From contig CALXDD010000006.1 of the NCBI GenBank assembly GCA_944386985.1, positions 38,236-102,235 of the forward strand: DNA of 64,000 bases, written 5' to 3'. A model generated the notes under the pieces. It did no database searches, was not told the origin of the DNA, and saw nothing but the letters and a program-made list of their open reading frames with translations. Of the stretch, positions 17,659 to 26,790 are shown in pieces. This stretch comes from an uncultured Oscillospiraceae bacterium (GTDB lineage Bacteria > Bacillota > Clostridia > Oscillospirales > Oscillospiraceae). Positions within the stretch are counted from its first letter, which is position 1, and the number at the start of each line of letters is the position of its first letter. The translations under genes were made by a program, and so were the position numbers.

Positions 17659-17711
17659 CGGGAATCTGTATTGGCCTTGCGGGCAAAAATCCATGGGAGG
17701 CTTTCGGAGTC

Positions 17712-18740
17712 TCAGCCGAACTGCTTGGTGGTCTCCACCAGCGTGCGGATATTCTCGCCGGGGGTGTTGGGGCCCAGGGCGCAGCCGGGACCGATCATGA
17801 GACCGCCCTGGCCCCGGAAGAGGTCCAGCAGCTCCATGACGGCCTTTTTCACCTCATCGGGGCCGGCACTGTTGAGCATGGCGGGGTCCAGGTTGCCGGA
17901 GAGCACATAGTGGCCCCGGCCCGCCTCCCGGGCCTTTCGGATGTCGGTGCGGGCGTCAAACTCAAACATGGGGCAGCCCGTCTCCGCCAGATCCTCCAGA
18001 ATAGGGTCGCTCCAGCCGCAGATGTGGCAGAGGGTGGGAATGCCCTCCTTCTTCAGCTGCTGGTTGAGCCGGGTCTCAAAGGGTTTGCCGAACTTGCGGA
18101 AGATGGCGGGGGACACCACGGAGCAGCCCTCGGAGCTGTTGCCGTAGCTGGTCATGTGGCCGCCGGCCTCAAAGCAGAGATGGTGCATCTGCAGGGCGAT
18201 GCGAAGGGTCTGCTCCATGAGGGCCATCAGGTTCTCCTCCTCGTCCTCGTCTAAAAGGGACACCAGAAAGTCGTTCATCCCCACCAGCAGGCACCCAAGG
18301 GAGAAGGGACCCTGGTCGGCGTTGGCCCGGAGGAAGACGTCGTTGGCGTTGCACCACACAGACATCTTGTTGATGGCCTCCAGATAGATCTTGACGCGGT
18401 CGCTGTTTCGGAGATCCACCTTGGCCAGATCGTCGATGATCTGCTCGATGGACCGGGACTGCTTGTCGTTGGTGACGGCGGCAATGTCATCGGGATAGGT
18501 GACGTCGGCGCCGCAGGCGCTGGCCAGCAGGGCGGTGTCCACGTCCAGGAGGATGCCGTCGGTGTCGTATCTGACACAGGCGTCAATGAGGGTTTTGGCG
18601 ATAACGTCGGCGCTGGAGCGGTACTCCGCCATGGTGACGCCCTCCTCCCGGGCGGCCATGAGGAAGTTGTGGATCATCACAGGAATCCGGTCGGGGACGC
18701 CGCCCGCCAGCACAGTGCGAATCCGTTCAATGCGTGTCAT
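17712..18740 (-). CDS. uroporphyrinogen-decarboxylase-family protein (methyltransferase-type)
   Basis: This 342-residue cytosolic protein has the UroD/MtaA barrel pattern: RIERIRTVLAGGVPDRIPV at the start, NADQGPFSLG near 140, HICGWSDPIL near 245 and a LSGNLDP segment near 285. True HemE enzymes have different arginine contacts, and members like this usually act with corrinoid or other methyl-transfer systems in anaerobes. The HxCG pair (HICG) fits a zinc site used by methyltransferases of the family. It is divergent from a sugar-type ABC transporter, so it may process the imported compound. The true substrate is unknown. Confidence 0.75.
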   Translation of the reverse strand: MTRIERIRTVLAGGVPDRIPVMIHNFLMAAREEGVTMAEYRSSADVIAKTLIDACVRYDTDGILLDVDTALLASACGADVTYPDDIAAVTNDKQSRSIEQIIDDLAKVDLRNSDRVKIYLEAINKMSVWCNANDVFLRANADQGPFSLGCLLVGMNDFLVSLLDEDEEENLMALMEQTLRIALQMHHLCFEAGGHMTSYGNSSEGCSVVSPAIFRKFGKPFETRLNQQLKKEGIPTLCHICGWSDPILEDLAETGCPMFEFDARTDIRKAREAGRGHYVLSGNLDPAMLNSAGPDEVKKAVMELLDLFRGQGGLMIGPGCALGPNTPGENIRTLVETTKQFG

Positions 18741-19011
18741 GATTCATCTCCTCTTTTCTGAAAAGCGGTGGCTTTTTCTATGTATCATCCTACAGAAAAA
18801 CAGGGGGGCGCTCAATGGGCTTGTTGTGCACTTTGTTGTTGAAGTTGTGTAAATTTTTGCCATCGAACAGGGAAGAAACCGTCAATAGCACAAAATCTTT
18901 ACAAACAATCACATAAAAATGCACAGGAAGAAGATATCTTTTCCGAAATTTTTTGTTTATTATAGAGATAACAAGCTGACGATATCACACTGATACATGG
19001 AGGTTTCCGTT

Positions 19012-20073
19012 ATGTCATCCAACAGCAACAAAGTACCGGCTCAAAAAACGGCGGCCAAAAGGCACAACCCCTTCAAATTTTTTGTGGACTGGTTCCTGCG
19101 GCGGCCGGAAAGCGGCATTGTATTGATCCTGGCGGTCTTTACTGTCTTCGTGACCTGCGTGAACAAAGACTTTATCGATCCCAAGAATATTGTGAATATT
19201 CTCCGGGCGTCGGGCTTCACCATGATCAGCGTGGTGGGAATGTCCATGGTGCTGATCATCGGGGGCCTGGATCTGTCCATCGGCTCCATTTATGCGCTGT
19301 CCGCGCTGGTGTGTGCCATGGCCATTACCGACTGGGGCCTTCCGGTTCCTTTGGGAATCCTGGTGGGACTGGCGGTGGGCCTGTTTTGCGGCGTCATCAA
19401 CGGCTTTTTGATTGTGAAGACGGATATGCCCCCCATGATCGCCACTTTGGGTATGCAGTATGCTCTGCGGGGCGCCGTGTCCGTCCTGACCAAGGGCGTT
19501 CCCATCTACCCCCTGCCGGACAGCTTTGTGGAGCTGGAGCCCCACAAGATCTTCGGAATTCCCATCATCGTCATCATCGCCATCCTCATTGCCATCGTGG
19601 GCCACATTGCCCTGGCCCGTACATACTTCGGACGCTCCATTTACGCCCTGGGCGGAAACCAGGAGGCGGCCCGGATCTCCGGCATCAACATCCGCCGCAC
19701 CAAGATGCTGGTCTATATGATCATGGGCGTGCTGGTGGCCTTCGCGGGCATCATGACCGCCTCCCGGCTGGGTTCTGCCGAGCCCTCCACCGGCACCGGC
19801 CTTGAGATGAAGGTCATCTGCGGCGCCGTGATCGGCGGCATCTCCATCTCCGGCGGCATGGGCACCATGCTGGGCGCGGCGCTGGGCGCCGTGTTCATGG
19901 AGGCCCTCACCAACAGCCTGACCGTTATGAAAATCTCTGTGTACTGGCAGAACGTGGTGTTTGGAATCGTCATGATCCTCTCCGTGCTCCTCGACCAGTA
20001 TAAGCGCTCCCTGATCCAGCGCCGGTCCATCAAGAATACGGAGTTGGAGAAGACCGCCGCCGGGAAGCAGTAA
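19012..20073 (+). CDS. ABC transporter permease, ribose/galactose type
   Basis: The ATG at 19012 has GGAGG 8 nt upstream and is preferred over an ATG at 18997. The 353-residue product has eight to ten membrane helices and the family signature GGLDLSIGSIYALSALVC near residue 85, as in RbsC, MglC and XylH. It forms the channel for a periplasmic-type (here lipoprotein) binding protein. It is first in a permease-ATPase-receptor order with an 11-bp gap to the ATPase gene. Confidence 0.9.
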   Translation: MSSNSNKVPAQKTAAKRHNPFKFFVDWFLRRPESGIVLILAVFTVFVTCVNKDFIDPKNIVNILRASGFTMISVVGMSMVLIIGGLDLSIGSIYALSALVCAMAITDWGLPVPLGILVGLAVGLFCGVINGFLIVKTDMPPMIATLGMQYALRGAVSVLTKGVPIYPLPDSFVELEPHKIFGIPIIVIIAILIAIVGHIALARTYFGRSIYALGGNQEAARISGINIRRTKMLVYMIMGVLVAFAGIMTASRLGSAEPSTGTGLEMKVICGAVIGGISISGGMGTMLGAALGAVFMEALTNSLTVMKISVYWQNVVFGIVMILSVLLDQYKRSLIQRRSIKNTELEKTAAGKQ

Positions 20074-20084
20074 GGAGGCCCGCT

Positions 20085-21602
20085 ATGAACAGTGCCATTC
20101 TTTCTGTTAAAAACGTCATCAAGCGCTTCAGCGGCACCGTGGCCCTGAAGGGGGTGGACATGGAACTCTACCCCAACGAGATTTTAGCGCTGGTGGGCGA
20201 AAACGGCGCGGGAAAATCCACCCTCATGAAGATCCTCAGCGGAATCTATCCCTACGGCTCCTATGAGGGAGAGCTGCGGCTGGGCGACCAGCTGTGCCGG
20301 TTCCGGAGCCCCGCCGACTCGGAGAACGCGGGCATCGCCATGATCTATCAGGAGCTGAATGTGGAGCTGGATCTGACGGTGGGAGAAAACATCCTTCTGG
20401 GCCGCTATCCCCGCACCCATTTGGGCATGATCGACTGGAAGAAAGTCCACCAGGAGGCCCGGGCCGCGCTGGATCTGCTGGATGTGGACATTGACACCCA
20501 CGTCACGGTCCGCAACCTGAACCCCTCCATGCAGCAGCTGGTGTCCATCGCCAGAGCCCTGTACCGCAGACCCAAGATCCTCATTCTGGACGAGCCTACC
20601 TCCGTTTTGACGGAGAAGGAGGCGAACGGGCTCATGGACATCCTGCGGGGACTGAAGGACAAGGGGATCTCCTGTATCTATATCTCCCACAAGCTGGACG
20701 AGATCTTCTCCCTCTGCGACCGGACCGTGGTGTTCCGGGACGGCGAGAAGATCAGCGAGTACCGGAAGGCCGACGGCTATGACAGCCCCAAGGTCATTGA
20801 GGATATGATCGGCCGCCATCTGGACGCCATGTACCCCGCGCGCCGCGCCCATATCGGCGAGGAGGTGCTGCGGGTGGAGCACTTCCGGGTTCCCCACCCC
20901 TTTGCCTACGGCAAGTCCATCATCGAGGACGTCAGCTTTTCCCTGAAAAAGGGCGAGATCCTGGGACTCTCCGGTCTGGTGGGCGCCGGACGCTCTGAGC
21001 TGGTCAGCGCCATCTTCGGCGCTCTGCCCAAGCAGGCGGGGAAGGTCTATCTGGAGGGGAAAGAGGTTACCATCAACAACCCCATGGAGGCCATTAAGCT
21101 GGGCTTTGGCTTCCTCTCGGAGGACCGGAAGAAAAACGGATTTGTCTGGACCATGTCCATCCGGGAGAATATGACACTGGTGTGTCTCCGCAATCTGGTG
21201 AAGGGCCTCTTTGTGGATAACAAGAAGGAGCAGGAGCTGGCCAGGCAGTATTTTGCCAAGCTCCAGGTGAAGGCCCCCTCCCTGGAGACCCAGATCACCA
21301 ACCTCTCCGGCGGCAACCAGCAGAAGGTGATCCTGGCCAAGTGGCTCATGAGCAACATCAAGATCCTGATGCTGGACGAGCCCACCCGGGGTATCGACGT
21401 GGGCACCAAGTCCGAAATCTACAAGCTGATGCAGGAGCTGACGGATATGGGCATCTCCATCATCCTCATCAGCTCGGAGATGCCGGAGCTGCTGGCCATG
21501 TGCGACCGGTTTGTGGTGCTGGGCAAGGGCGTCGTCCAGTGCGAGGTCATGCGGAAGGACGCCGACGAGGTCTCCCTGATCCGGGCGGCCTCCTGTACCT
21601 GA
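20085..21602 (+). CDS. ABC transporter double ATPase, ribose/galactose type
   Basis: This 505-residue protein has two ATPase modules, as in RbsA/MglA. The first has Walker A GENGAGKST near residue 40 and Walker B ILILDEPTSVL near 165. The second has no full P-loop (SGLVGAGRSE) but does have LSGGNQQKVILAKWL and LMLDEPTRGIDVG. One strong and one degenerate site is normal in this subfamily. It powers uptake through the neighbouring permease. Confidence 0.92.
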   Translation: MNSAILSVKNVIKRFSGTVALKGVDMELYPNEILALVGENGAGKSTLMKILSGIYPYGSYEGELRLGDQLCRFRSPADSENAGIAMIYQELNVELDLTVGENILLGRYPRTHLGMIDWKKVHQEARAALDLLDVDIDTHVTVRNLNPSMQQLVSIARALYRRPKILILDEPTSVLTEKEANGLMDILRGLKDKGISCIYISHKLDEIFSLCDRTVVFRDGEKISEYRKADGYDSPKVIEDMIGRHLDAMYPARRAHIGEEVLRVEHFRVPHPFAYGKSIIEDVSFSLKKGEILGLSGLVGAGRSELVSAIFGALPKQAGKVYLEGKEVTINNPMEAIKLGFGFLSEDRKKNGFVWTMSIRENMTLVCLRNLVKGLFVDNKKEQELARQYFAKLQVKAPSLETQITNLSGGNQQKVILAKWLMSNIKILMLDEPTRGIDVGTKSEIYKLMQELTDMGISIILISSEMPELLAMCDRFVVLGKGVVQCEVMRKDADEVSLIRAASCT

Positions 21603-21677
21603 GTTACATCGGCAATGCAAAACGCGGCGCCTTTGTATAGAAACCAAAAGAATCAAGAGAATTTGGAGGAATGAAAC

Positions 21678-22700
21678 GTGAAAAAGTTACTTGCACTGCT
21701 CCTGGCCCTCTCCATGGTCTTCGCCATGGCGGCCTGCGGCGGAAACAACACCGCCAACAACGGCGCCGCCAACAACGGCTCCGGTGACACCGGTGACGGC
21801 GGCGACGCCGAACAGCTCCACTTTGTCTATGTCTCCCCCCTGCTGAGCCACCCCATCTGGCTGATTGCCAAGGAGGGCTTTGAGACCGCCTGCGATGAGC
21901 TGGGCATTCAGGGCGACTGGGTAGGTCCCCAGGGCCTGTCCTCCGAGGAGATGGCCCAGCTGGTGGACACCGCTGTGGCCCAGGAGGCCGACGCCATTAT
22001 CTCCCAGTCCATCTGCCCCGTACAGCCCCTGCAGAACGCCATTGACGCCGGTGTGAAGGTGCTGCTGGTGGACGGCGACCACGCCGACCTGGAGGGCCGT
22101 CTGGCCTATCTGGGCAAGGATCTGAACAAGCAGGCCGAGCTGATGTATGAAGAGGTGGCCAAGGTCATCCCCGAGGACGAGAAGATCGTCATGTCCATCC
22201 AGTGCGCCGACCTGACCTCCCAGTTCTATGTGGATCAGAACAACGCCGTGGAGGAGGTCTTCTCCAAGCATCCCGGCGGCTTTGAGCTGGTGAACACCAC
22301 CCTGTCCAAGTCCGACAAGGCCACCGGCACCAACGAGTGGCTGAATACCTTCAACACCTACCCCGATGTGAACGTGTGCATCAACCTGGCTGCTGAGGCC
22401 GCCTCCGCCTGTGTCACCGCCGCCGATGAGCTGGGCATCACCGATCAGCTGACCATCGTGGGCGTGGACGACACCGACGAGAACCTGGCCCTGCTGCGTG
22501 AGGGCAAGATCCTGTGCACCTCCGTGGTGTCCTTCTGGAACTACGGCTATCAGGCTGCCTACTGGCTGTATCAGAACATCACCGAGGGCCGCGTGCCGGA
22601 GCAGGTGGTGAACGACGCCGGTACCATGATGGTGACCCAGGAGAATGTCGATACCTACAACGAGCTGCTGAAGGTCAAGGTGGATCTGCCCGAGGCGTAA
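21678..22700 (+). CDS. substrate-binding lipoprotein of the ABC transporter
   Basis: The 340-residue protein has a lipoprotein signal ending in AMAAC (Cys20), then an Asn/Gly-rich tether, then a type I periplasmic binding fold. Visible marks are VYVSPLLSHPIWLIAKEGFE, a QEADAIISQS segment near 105 and VGVDDTDENLALLREGKI near 265. Such receptors bind sugars, autoinducer-2 or related polar solutes. The ligand is not clear here. It ends the transport operon just before a terminator. Confidence 0.9.
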   Translation: MKKLLALLLALSMVFAMAACGGNNTANNGAANNGSGDTGDGGDAEQLHFVYVSPLLSHPIWLIAKEGFETACDELGIQGDWVGPQGLSSEEMAQLVDTAVAQEADAIISQSICPVQPLQNAIDAGVKVLLVDGDHADLEGRLAYLGKDLNKQAELMYEEVAKVIPEDEKIVMSIQCADLTSQFYVDQNNAVEEVFSKHPGGFELVNTTLSKSDKATGTNEWLNTFNTYPDVNVCINLAAEAASACVTAADELGITDQLTIVGVDDTDENLALLREGKILCTSVVSFWNYGYQAAYWLYQNITEGRVPEQVVNDAGTMMVTQENVDTYNELLKVKVDLPEA

Positions 22701-22738
22701 GCGGACGGAGCGCTTCTGCCGGACAACGATGAAACAGG

Positions 22739-22778
22739 AACCGGCGGACGGATGGGATATGATCCGCCCGCCGGTTTT
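22739..22778 (+). terminator. terminator of the ABC operon
   Basis: AACCGGCGG and CCGCCGGTT (with GGAT/ATCC inside the stem) pair around a short loop and are followed by TTTT. It lies 38 nt after the receptor stop codon. Confidence 0.75.
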
Positions 22779-22807
22779 CCGCAGAGGAAATTTTGAAGCC
22801 GCCGGAT

Positions 22808-22836
22808 TTGCATTGCCCGCGGCCCTGTGCTATACT
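22808..22836 (+). promoter_or_regulatory. promoter of the two-component operon
   Basis: TTGCAT (22808-22813) and TATACT (22831-22836) are 17 nt apart, with TGC just before the -10 (extended -10). The kinase start codon is about 80 nt downstream. Confidence 0.7.
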
Positions 22837-22863
22837 GAGCGTACCCTATACCTGAACGACGAT

Positions 22864-22900
22864 GAGGCTATTACAGGATGAAAATCGCTGCAATAGCCTC
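22864..22900 (+). other. inverted repeat in the leader of the two-component operon
   Basis: GAGGCTATT (22864-22872) and AATAGCCTC (22892-22900) are exact inverted copies 19 nt apart, inside the transcribed leader. They may form a hairpin or bind a regulator. There is no T-tract, so it is not a simple terminator. Confidence 0.6.
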
Positions 22901-22921
22901 GTTATCCTTCTGAAAGGACCG

Positions 22922-24391
22922 ATGATTTTGAAGGCTTGCTCCAGTATCCGGTCTCAGCTCCATGCGGTGCTGGTGCTGTCGGCCGTTTTGTGCGTCAGTG
23001 TGGTTCTCCTCTCCAGCACCTCCACCCAGGAGGCCATCCAGGGGACCCGCGCCTTTTTCGCCTGCAACAGCGCTCTCTCCAATTTCTATGTCACCGTGGA
23101 CAAGATGGACAGCTTTGCCCGGGACTGGGTCTATTCCGGCAATCCGGAGGACTATGAGAACTACCGGCAGCAGTCGGAGCTGGCCCGGGAGGAGCTGGAG
23201 GTCATCCGCGTTCTGGGAGATGATGAGGTGTCCTGGCGGCTGGGGCGGCTGGAGAACATGCTGCACTATTACCAGCAGCCAATCGACGCGCTCCAGGCCG
23301 GGGAAAGCGCCGCCTATGAGACCTACAATATGCTGGCCTACCGTTGTACGCTGATCCGGAACACCGCCACTACCTATTATACTTACCTGGCCGACTATCT
23401 CCAGGAGAGCGCCGACGCCGTCCAGGCCAGGTGGCAGCGAAAATGGGTGGCCCAGGTGGGGGTGCTGACGCTGCTGGTGGCGGTGGGGCTGTTTCTCAAC
23501 AGCTTCTACAGCAAGAGCATCCTTCGTCCCATCCAGACCATGACCCAGAACGCCCGGAAGGTCCAGCACGGGGATTTCCGCCTGGAGCCGGTGGAGAAGG
23601 CCCCGGCGGAGCTGGCGGTGATGGCGGAAGCCTTTGCGGACATGGCCGGACAGGTGGAACAGAACATCGACGTGCTGAAAAAGAACGCCCAGCTGGAGCA
23701 GATCCTTCTGCGCCAGGAGAGCGAGCGGCTGAGTATGCAGAATCTGGTGACCCAGGCGGAGCTCCGGTCTCTCCAGGCCCAGATCAACCCCCACTTTCTC
23801 TTCAATACTCTGAGCATGATCTCCAAGAGCGCCTATCTCAGCCACGACGCCACCACCAGCGAGCTCATTGACCGCCTGGCCCAATTTCTCCGCTATGCCC
23901 TGGACAAGAGCAGCACCACCTCCACCCTCCAGGAGGAGATCAACTCCATTGAAAACTACCTCTTCATTCAGAAGAAGCGGTTTGCCGGGCGGCTGGATTT
24001 CGTGGTGGACGTGCCGGAGCAGATCCCAAAGCTGCAGATGCCCGCCATCGTGCTGCAGCCCCTGGTGGAAAATGCCATCAAGCACGGCGTGGACCCCCTG
24101 ACGGAGGAGGCGGTGATTTCCCTGAAGGTGCGGACCCAGGGCCGAAGAGTCCGCATCCAGATCGAGGACAACGGTATCGGCATGTCTGCCCAGCAGCTGG
24201 AGAATCTCCAGTCCTGCCTGAACCTGGGGCTGGACAGCTCCAGCGGCGGAAAGGGCGGCGGTATCGGGCTGACCAACGTGTACCGGCGGCTGAAGGTGTA
24301 TTTCGGCAGCGAGTTTCAGTTCAGCATTGAAAGCGAGGAGAATTGCGGCACCCTGATCACCATCAGCCTGCCTATGGAGGAAGAGGAATGA
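22922..24391 (+). CDS. YesM-type sensor histidine kinase
   Basis: I start at ATG 22922 because AAAGGA lies just upstream and the protein then begins with a membrane anchor. The 489-residue product has a helix near 13-33, an extracellular sensor of about 150 residues, a second helix near 180-200, a HAMP linker, the His-kinase segment LQAQINPHFLFNTL, and an ATPase with PLVENAIKHG and EDNGIG. This layout is the LytS/YesM family that senses sugars or other nutrients. It is followed by its response regulator with an ATGA overlap and lies next to a sugar-type transporter that it probably controls. Confidence 0.88.
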   Translation: MILKACSSIRSQLHAVLVLSAVLCVSVVLLSSTSTQEAIQGTRAFFACNSALSNFYVTVDKMDSFARDWVYSGNPEDYENYRQQSELAREELEVIRVLGDDEVSWRLGRLENMLHYYQQPIDALQAGESAAYETYNMLAYRCTLIRNTATTYYTYLADYLQESADAVQARWQRKWVAQVGVLTLLVAVGLFLNSFYSKSILRPIQTMTQNARKVQHGDFRLEPVEKAPAELAVMAEAFADMAGQVEQNIDVLKKNAQLEQILLRQESERLSMQNLVTQAELRSLQAQINPHFLFNTLSMISKSAYLSHDATTSELIDRLAQFLRYALDKSSTTSTLQEEINSIENYLFIQKKRFAGRLDFVVDVPEQIPKLQMPAIVLQPLVENAIKHGVDPLTEEAVISLKVRTQGRRVRIQIEDNGIGMSAQQLENLQSCLNLGLDSSSGGKGGGIGLTNVYRRLKVYFGSEFQFSIESEENCGTLITISLPMEEEE

Positions 24392-25911
24392 GCAGATCCT
24401 ATCGTATTTTGATCGTGGAGGATGAGGAGATCGAGAGCAGCGCCCTGACCATGATGCTGAAATACAACCGCCAGGATATTCAGGACATCCGCTGCGCCGC
24501 CAACGGCATCCAGGCTCTGGAGCTCTACCGAAGCTTCCAGCCGGACATTGTCCTTATGGATATCAATCTCCCCGGCGTCAATGGCCTGGACGTGATCCGG
24601 CAGATGCGGCTGCTGCCGGGAAACGCCTACTTTGTCATTCTCTCCGCCCACAGCCAGTTTGCCTACGCCCAGGAGGCCATGCGCCTGGACGTACAGGATT
24701 TTCTGGTCAAGCCCATCCGGCTGGAGGATATCAACCGGGTGCTGGACAGTCTGGTCCGGGAGATCGAGGAGAGCCGCTCCCAGCAGGAGCACGCCGCCTA
24801 TCAGCAGGCCAAAATAGACGCCATCCGTCCGGTGCTGGAGAGCGACTGCGTGCTGTCCATTGCCTCCATGCGCTCCAGCGCCCCCATCGCCACCATCTTT
24901 GATTTCATGCAGATCCAGGTGGTGTCCGGCTTTGTCTTCACCCTGCGGGGAGAGGGGATCGGCGGACCGCTGCTGCGGGAGATCAAGACGCGGATGCGGA
25001 ACATGGGCCTTTGCTGTATCGGGGAGGTGATCAACGAGATCTGCGTGTGCGTGGCTCTCAGCGACGAGGCCATGCGCCCGCCCCGGATCAAGGAGCTTAT
25101 GACCTATTTTTCCAGCGCCCTGTGTACCGGCGGCCATCCCTGCCAGATCGGCGTGGGCAGCGTGGCGGACTGTGCCGACGATCTGCGCCGCTCCTATGAG
25201 CAGGCTGTTGCCGCCTCCCGCACCGCTGCCGCGGAGGGGAAGGCCCTGGTTTTTCATGCCGGGCAGTCCGCCGCGGAGCAGAGCCCGCTGCCCCATGTGG
25301 CGGAGATTGCCGGAAGGATCGTCCGGGCCATCCGGCAGGGGAGGACCGAGGAAGTCATGGAGCATCTCCAGTCCTTTTTCCAGTCCCTCCAGCTGGCGCC
25401 CTCCTACCGGACCATGCAGGACGCCGCCTACCGGCTGTATGTGATGGTCACCGGCAGCTTTCCTGAACACGCCGCCACCTTCCGGCCTTTGCCGGCGGAG
25501 CAGATCTTTTCTGTTCAGGACGCGGCGGCCCTCCATGATCTCCTGGCAAAGTCCCTTCTCAGCCTGATGGAGCAGCAGAGCGGACTGGGGGATCTCCAGG
25601 CCAACCAGATCGTGGCAGGGGCCATCCAGTATGTCAAGCAGCACTATCGGGAGGACATCACCCTGGTGAATGTGGCAGAGGAGCTGAATGTCTCTCTTTT
25701 CTACCTCAGCAAGCTTTTTCGGAAGCACACGGGTACCAATTTCACAGAATATCTGACCCAGCTGCGGGTGGAGCACGCGAAAAAGCTGCTGGCGGCGGGG
25801 GAGATGAGCATCAAGGAGGTGGCCTACGCCGCTGGATTCAACAGCCAGAGCTATTTCTCCAAGATCTTCAAAAAATACGCAGGCGTGGCGCCCAGCGAGT
25901 ACAAGGAGTGA
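24388..25911 (+). CDS. YesN-type response regulator (receiver plus AraC domain)
   Basis: The ATG at 24388 overlaps the kinase stop (ATGA) and has GGAGGAAGAGGA upstream. The 507-residue protein has a receiver (VEDEE near 10, phospho-Asp in VLMDINLPG near 55, VKPIR near 105), a long middle domain, and a C-terminal AraC-type double helix-turn-helix (SLFYLSKLFRKHTG and EVAYAAGFNSQSYFSKIFKKY). It is likely the activator of the upstream ABC operon. Confidence 0.9.
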   Translation: MSRSYRILIVEDEEIESSALTMMLKYNRQDIQDIRCAANGIQALELYRSFQPDIVLMDINLPGVNGLDVIRQMRLLPGNAYFVILSAHSQFAYAQEAMRLDVQDFLVKPIRLEDINRVLDSLVREIEESRSQQEHAAYQQAKIDAIRPVLESDCVLSIASMRSSAPIATIFDFMQIQVVSGFVFTLRGEGIGGPLLREIKTRMRNMGLCCIGEVINEICVCVALSDEAMRPPRIKELMTYFSSALCTGGHPCQIGVGSVADCADDLRRSYEQAVAASRTAAAEGKALVFHAGQSAAEQSPLPHVAEIAGRIVRAIRQGRTEEVMEHLQSFFQSLQLAPSYRTMQDAAYRLYVMVTGSFPEHAATFRPLPAEQIFSVQDAAALHDLLAKSLLSLMEQQSGLGDLQANQIVAGAIQYVKQHYREDITLVNVAEELNVSLFYLSKLFRKHTGTNFTEYLTQLRVEHAKKLLAAGEMSIKEVAYAAGFNSQSYFSKIFKKYAGVAPSEYKE

Positions 25912-25971
25912 CAGCGCGCCGCGTGGGTAGAGGCGGGAGCTGCCGCCTGTTCAAACGATAGCGGTACAGAG

Positions 25972-26011
25972 AAAAAAGCAGCGGAGCTTCAGATCACTCC
26001 GCTGCTTTTTT
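25972..26011 (+). terminator. strong terminator after the YesN-like gene
   Basis: AAAAAAGCAGCGGAG (25972-25986) pairs with CTCCGCTGCTTTTTT (25997-26011) around a 10-nt loop and ends in a T-run. It separates the two two-component operons. Confidence 0.9.
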
Positions 26012-26075
26012 CCTTAAAGTTTCTAAAGAATGGGCAGAATTCCCTCCCTGCGGCCTTTTCCGGGGAAGAAAAATC

Positions 26076-26084
26076 TGGTACAAT
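26076..26084 (+). promoter_or_regulatory. extended -10 promoter of the OmpR/HK operon
   Basis: TGG followed by TACAAT (26079-26084) is a good extended -10; the -35 position (26056-26061, TTTTCC) is weak. The GTG start of the response regulator is about 32 nt downstream, behind AAAGGAG. Confidence 0.5.
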
Positions 26085-26115
26085 GGGGCCACCAACGGAA
26101 AGGAGAAACCGTATC

Positions 26116-26790
26116 GTGGAGCCTTTGATTTTGATTGCTGAGGACGACGCCGACATCCGCGCCCTTCTGAAGCTCTATTTGGAGGGGGAGGGCTTCCGGG
26201 TGGCGGAGGCGGACAACGGCGCCGACGCCCTGACGCTGGCCCGGGAACAGACGCCGGATATGGCCATTTTGGACATCATGATGCCCAGGATGAACGGCTT
26301 TGAGCTGACCCGCGCCCTGCGAAAATACAGCGACATCCCTATTTTGATCCTCTCCGCCAAGAGCCAGGACAACGACAAGATCCTGGGTCTCAATTTAGGG
26401 GCGGACGACTACATCGCCAAGCCCTTCAACCCCGTGGAGATCGTGGCGAGAGTGAAGGCGCAGCTGCGGCGGGCCGCCCGCAGCACGGGGGATGTGCTGA
26501 CGGTGCGGGATCTTACGCTGAACACCGCCAATTTCCAGCTGACCAAGGGGGGAAAGGCCATCCTCCTGACGCCCATGGAGTACAAGATTCTGGCCCTGCT
26601 CATGCGCTCCCCCGGGCGGATTTTTACCAAGATCCAGCTCTACGAGGGGGCCATCGGCACCTACTTCGAGGGGGACGACAACACCATGATGGTGCATATC
26701 TCCAAGCTGCGGGAGAAGATCGAGGACGATCCCAAGAACCCCAGCCGCATCATCACCGTCCGGGGATTGGGGTACAAGCTTGAAAAGTAA
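26116..26790 (+). CDS. OmpR-family response regulator
   Basis: I chose GTG 26116, which follows AGGAG by 10 nt; an upstream in-frame ATG lies inside the -10 box. The 224-residue protein has a receiver (AEDDADIRALL, phospho-Asp in ILDIMMPRMNG, conserved Lys in YIAKPFNPVE) and a winged-helix output domain ending in RTVRGLGYKLEK-like sequence. It overlaps the kinase gene by 11 bp. The signal is unknown. Confidence 0.9.
   Translation: MEPLILIAEDDADIRALLKLYLEGEGFRVAEADNGADALTLAREQTPDMAILDIMMPRMNGFELTRALRKYSDIPILILSAKSQDNDKILGLNLGADDYIAKPFNPVEIVARVKAQLRRAARSTGDVLTVRDLTLNTANFQLTKGGKAILLTPMEYKILALLMRSPGRIFTKIQLYEGAIGTYFEGDDNTMMVHISKLREKIEDDPKNPSRIITVRGLGYKLEK

Noticed and set aside
20184-21656. A 490-residue minus-strand frame
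   Set aside because: It is antisense to the ABC ATPase gene, which has all family motifs and a good ribosome site.
24316-25776. A 486-residue minus-strand frame
   Set aside because: It is antisense to the YesN-like regulator, with no recognisable domain.
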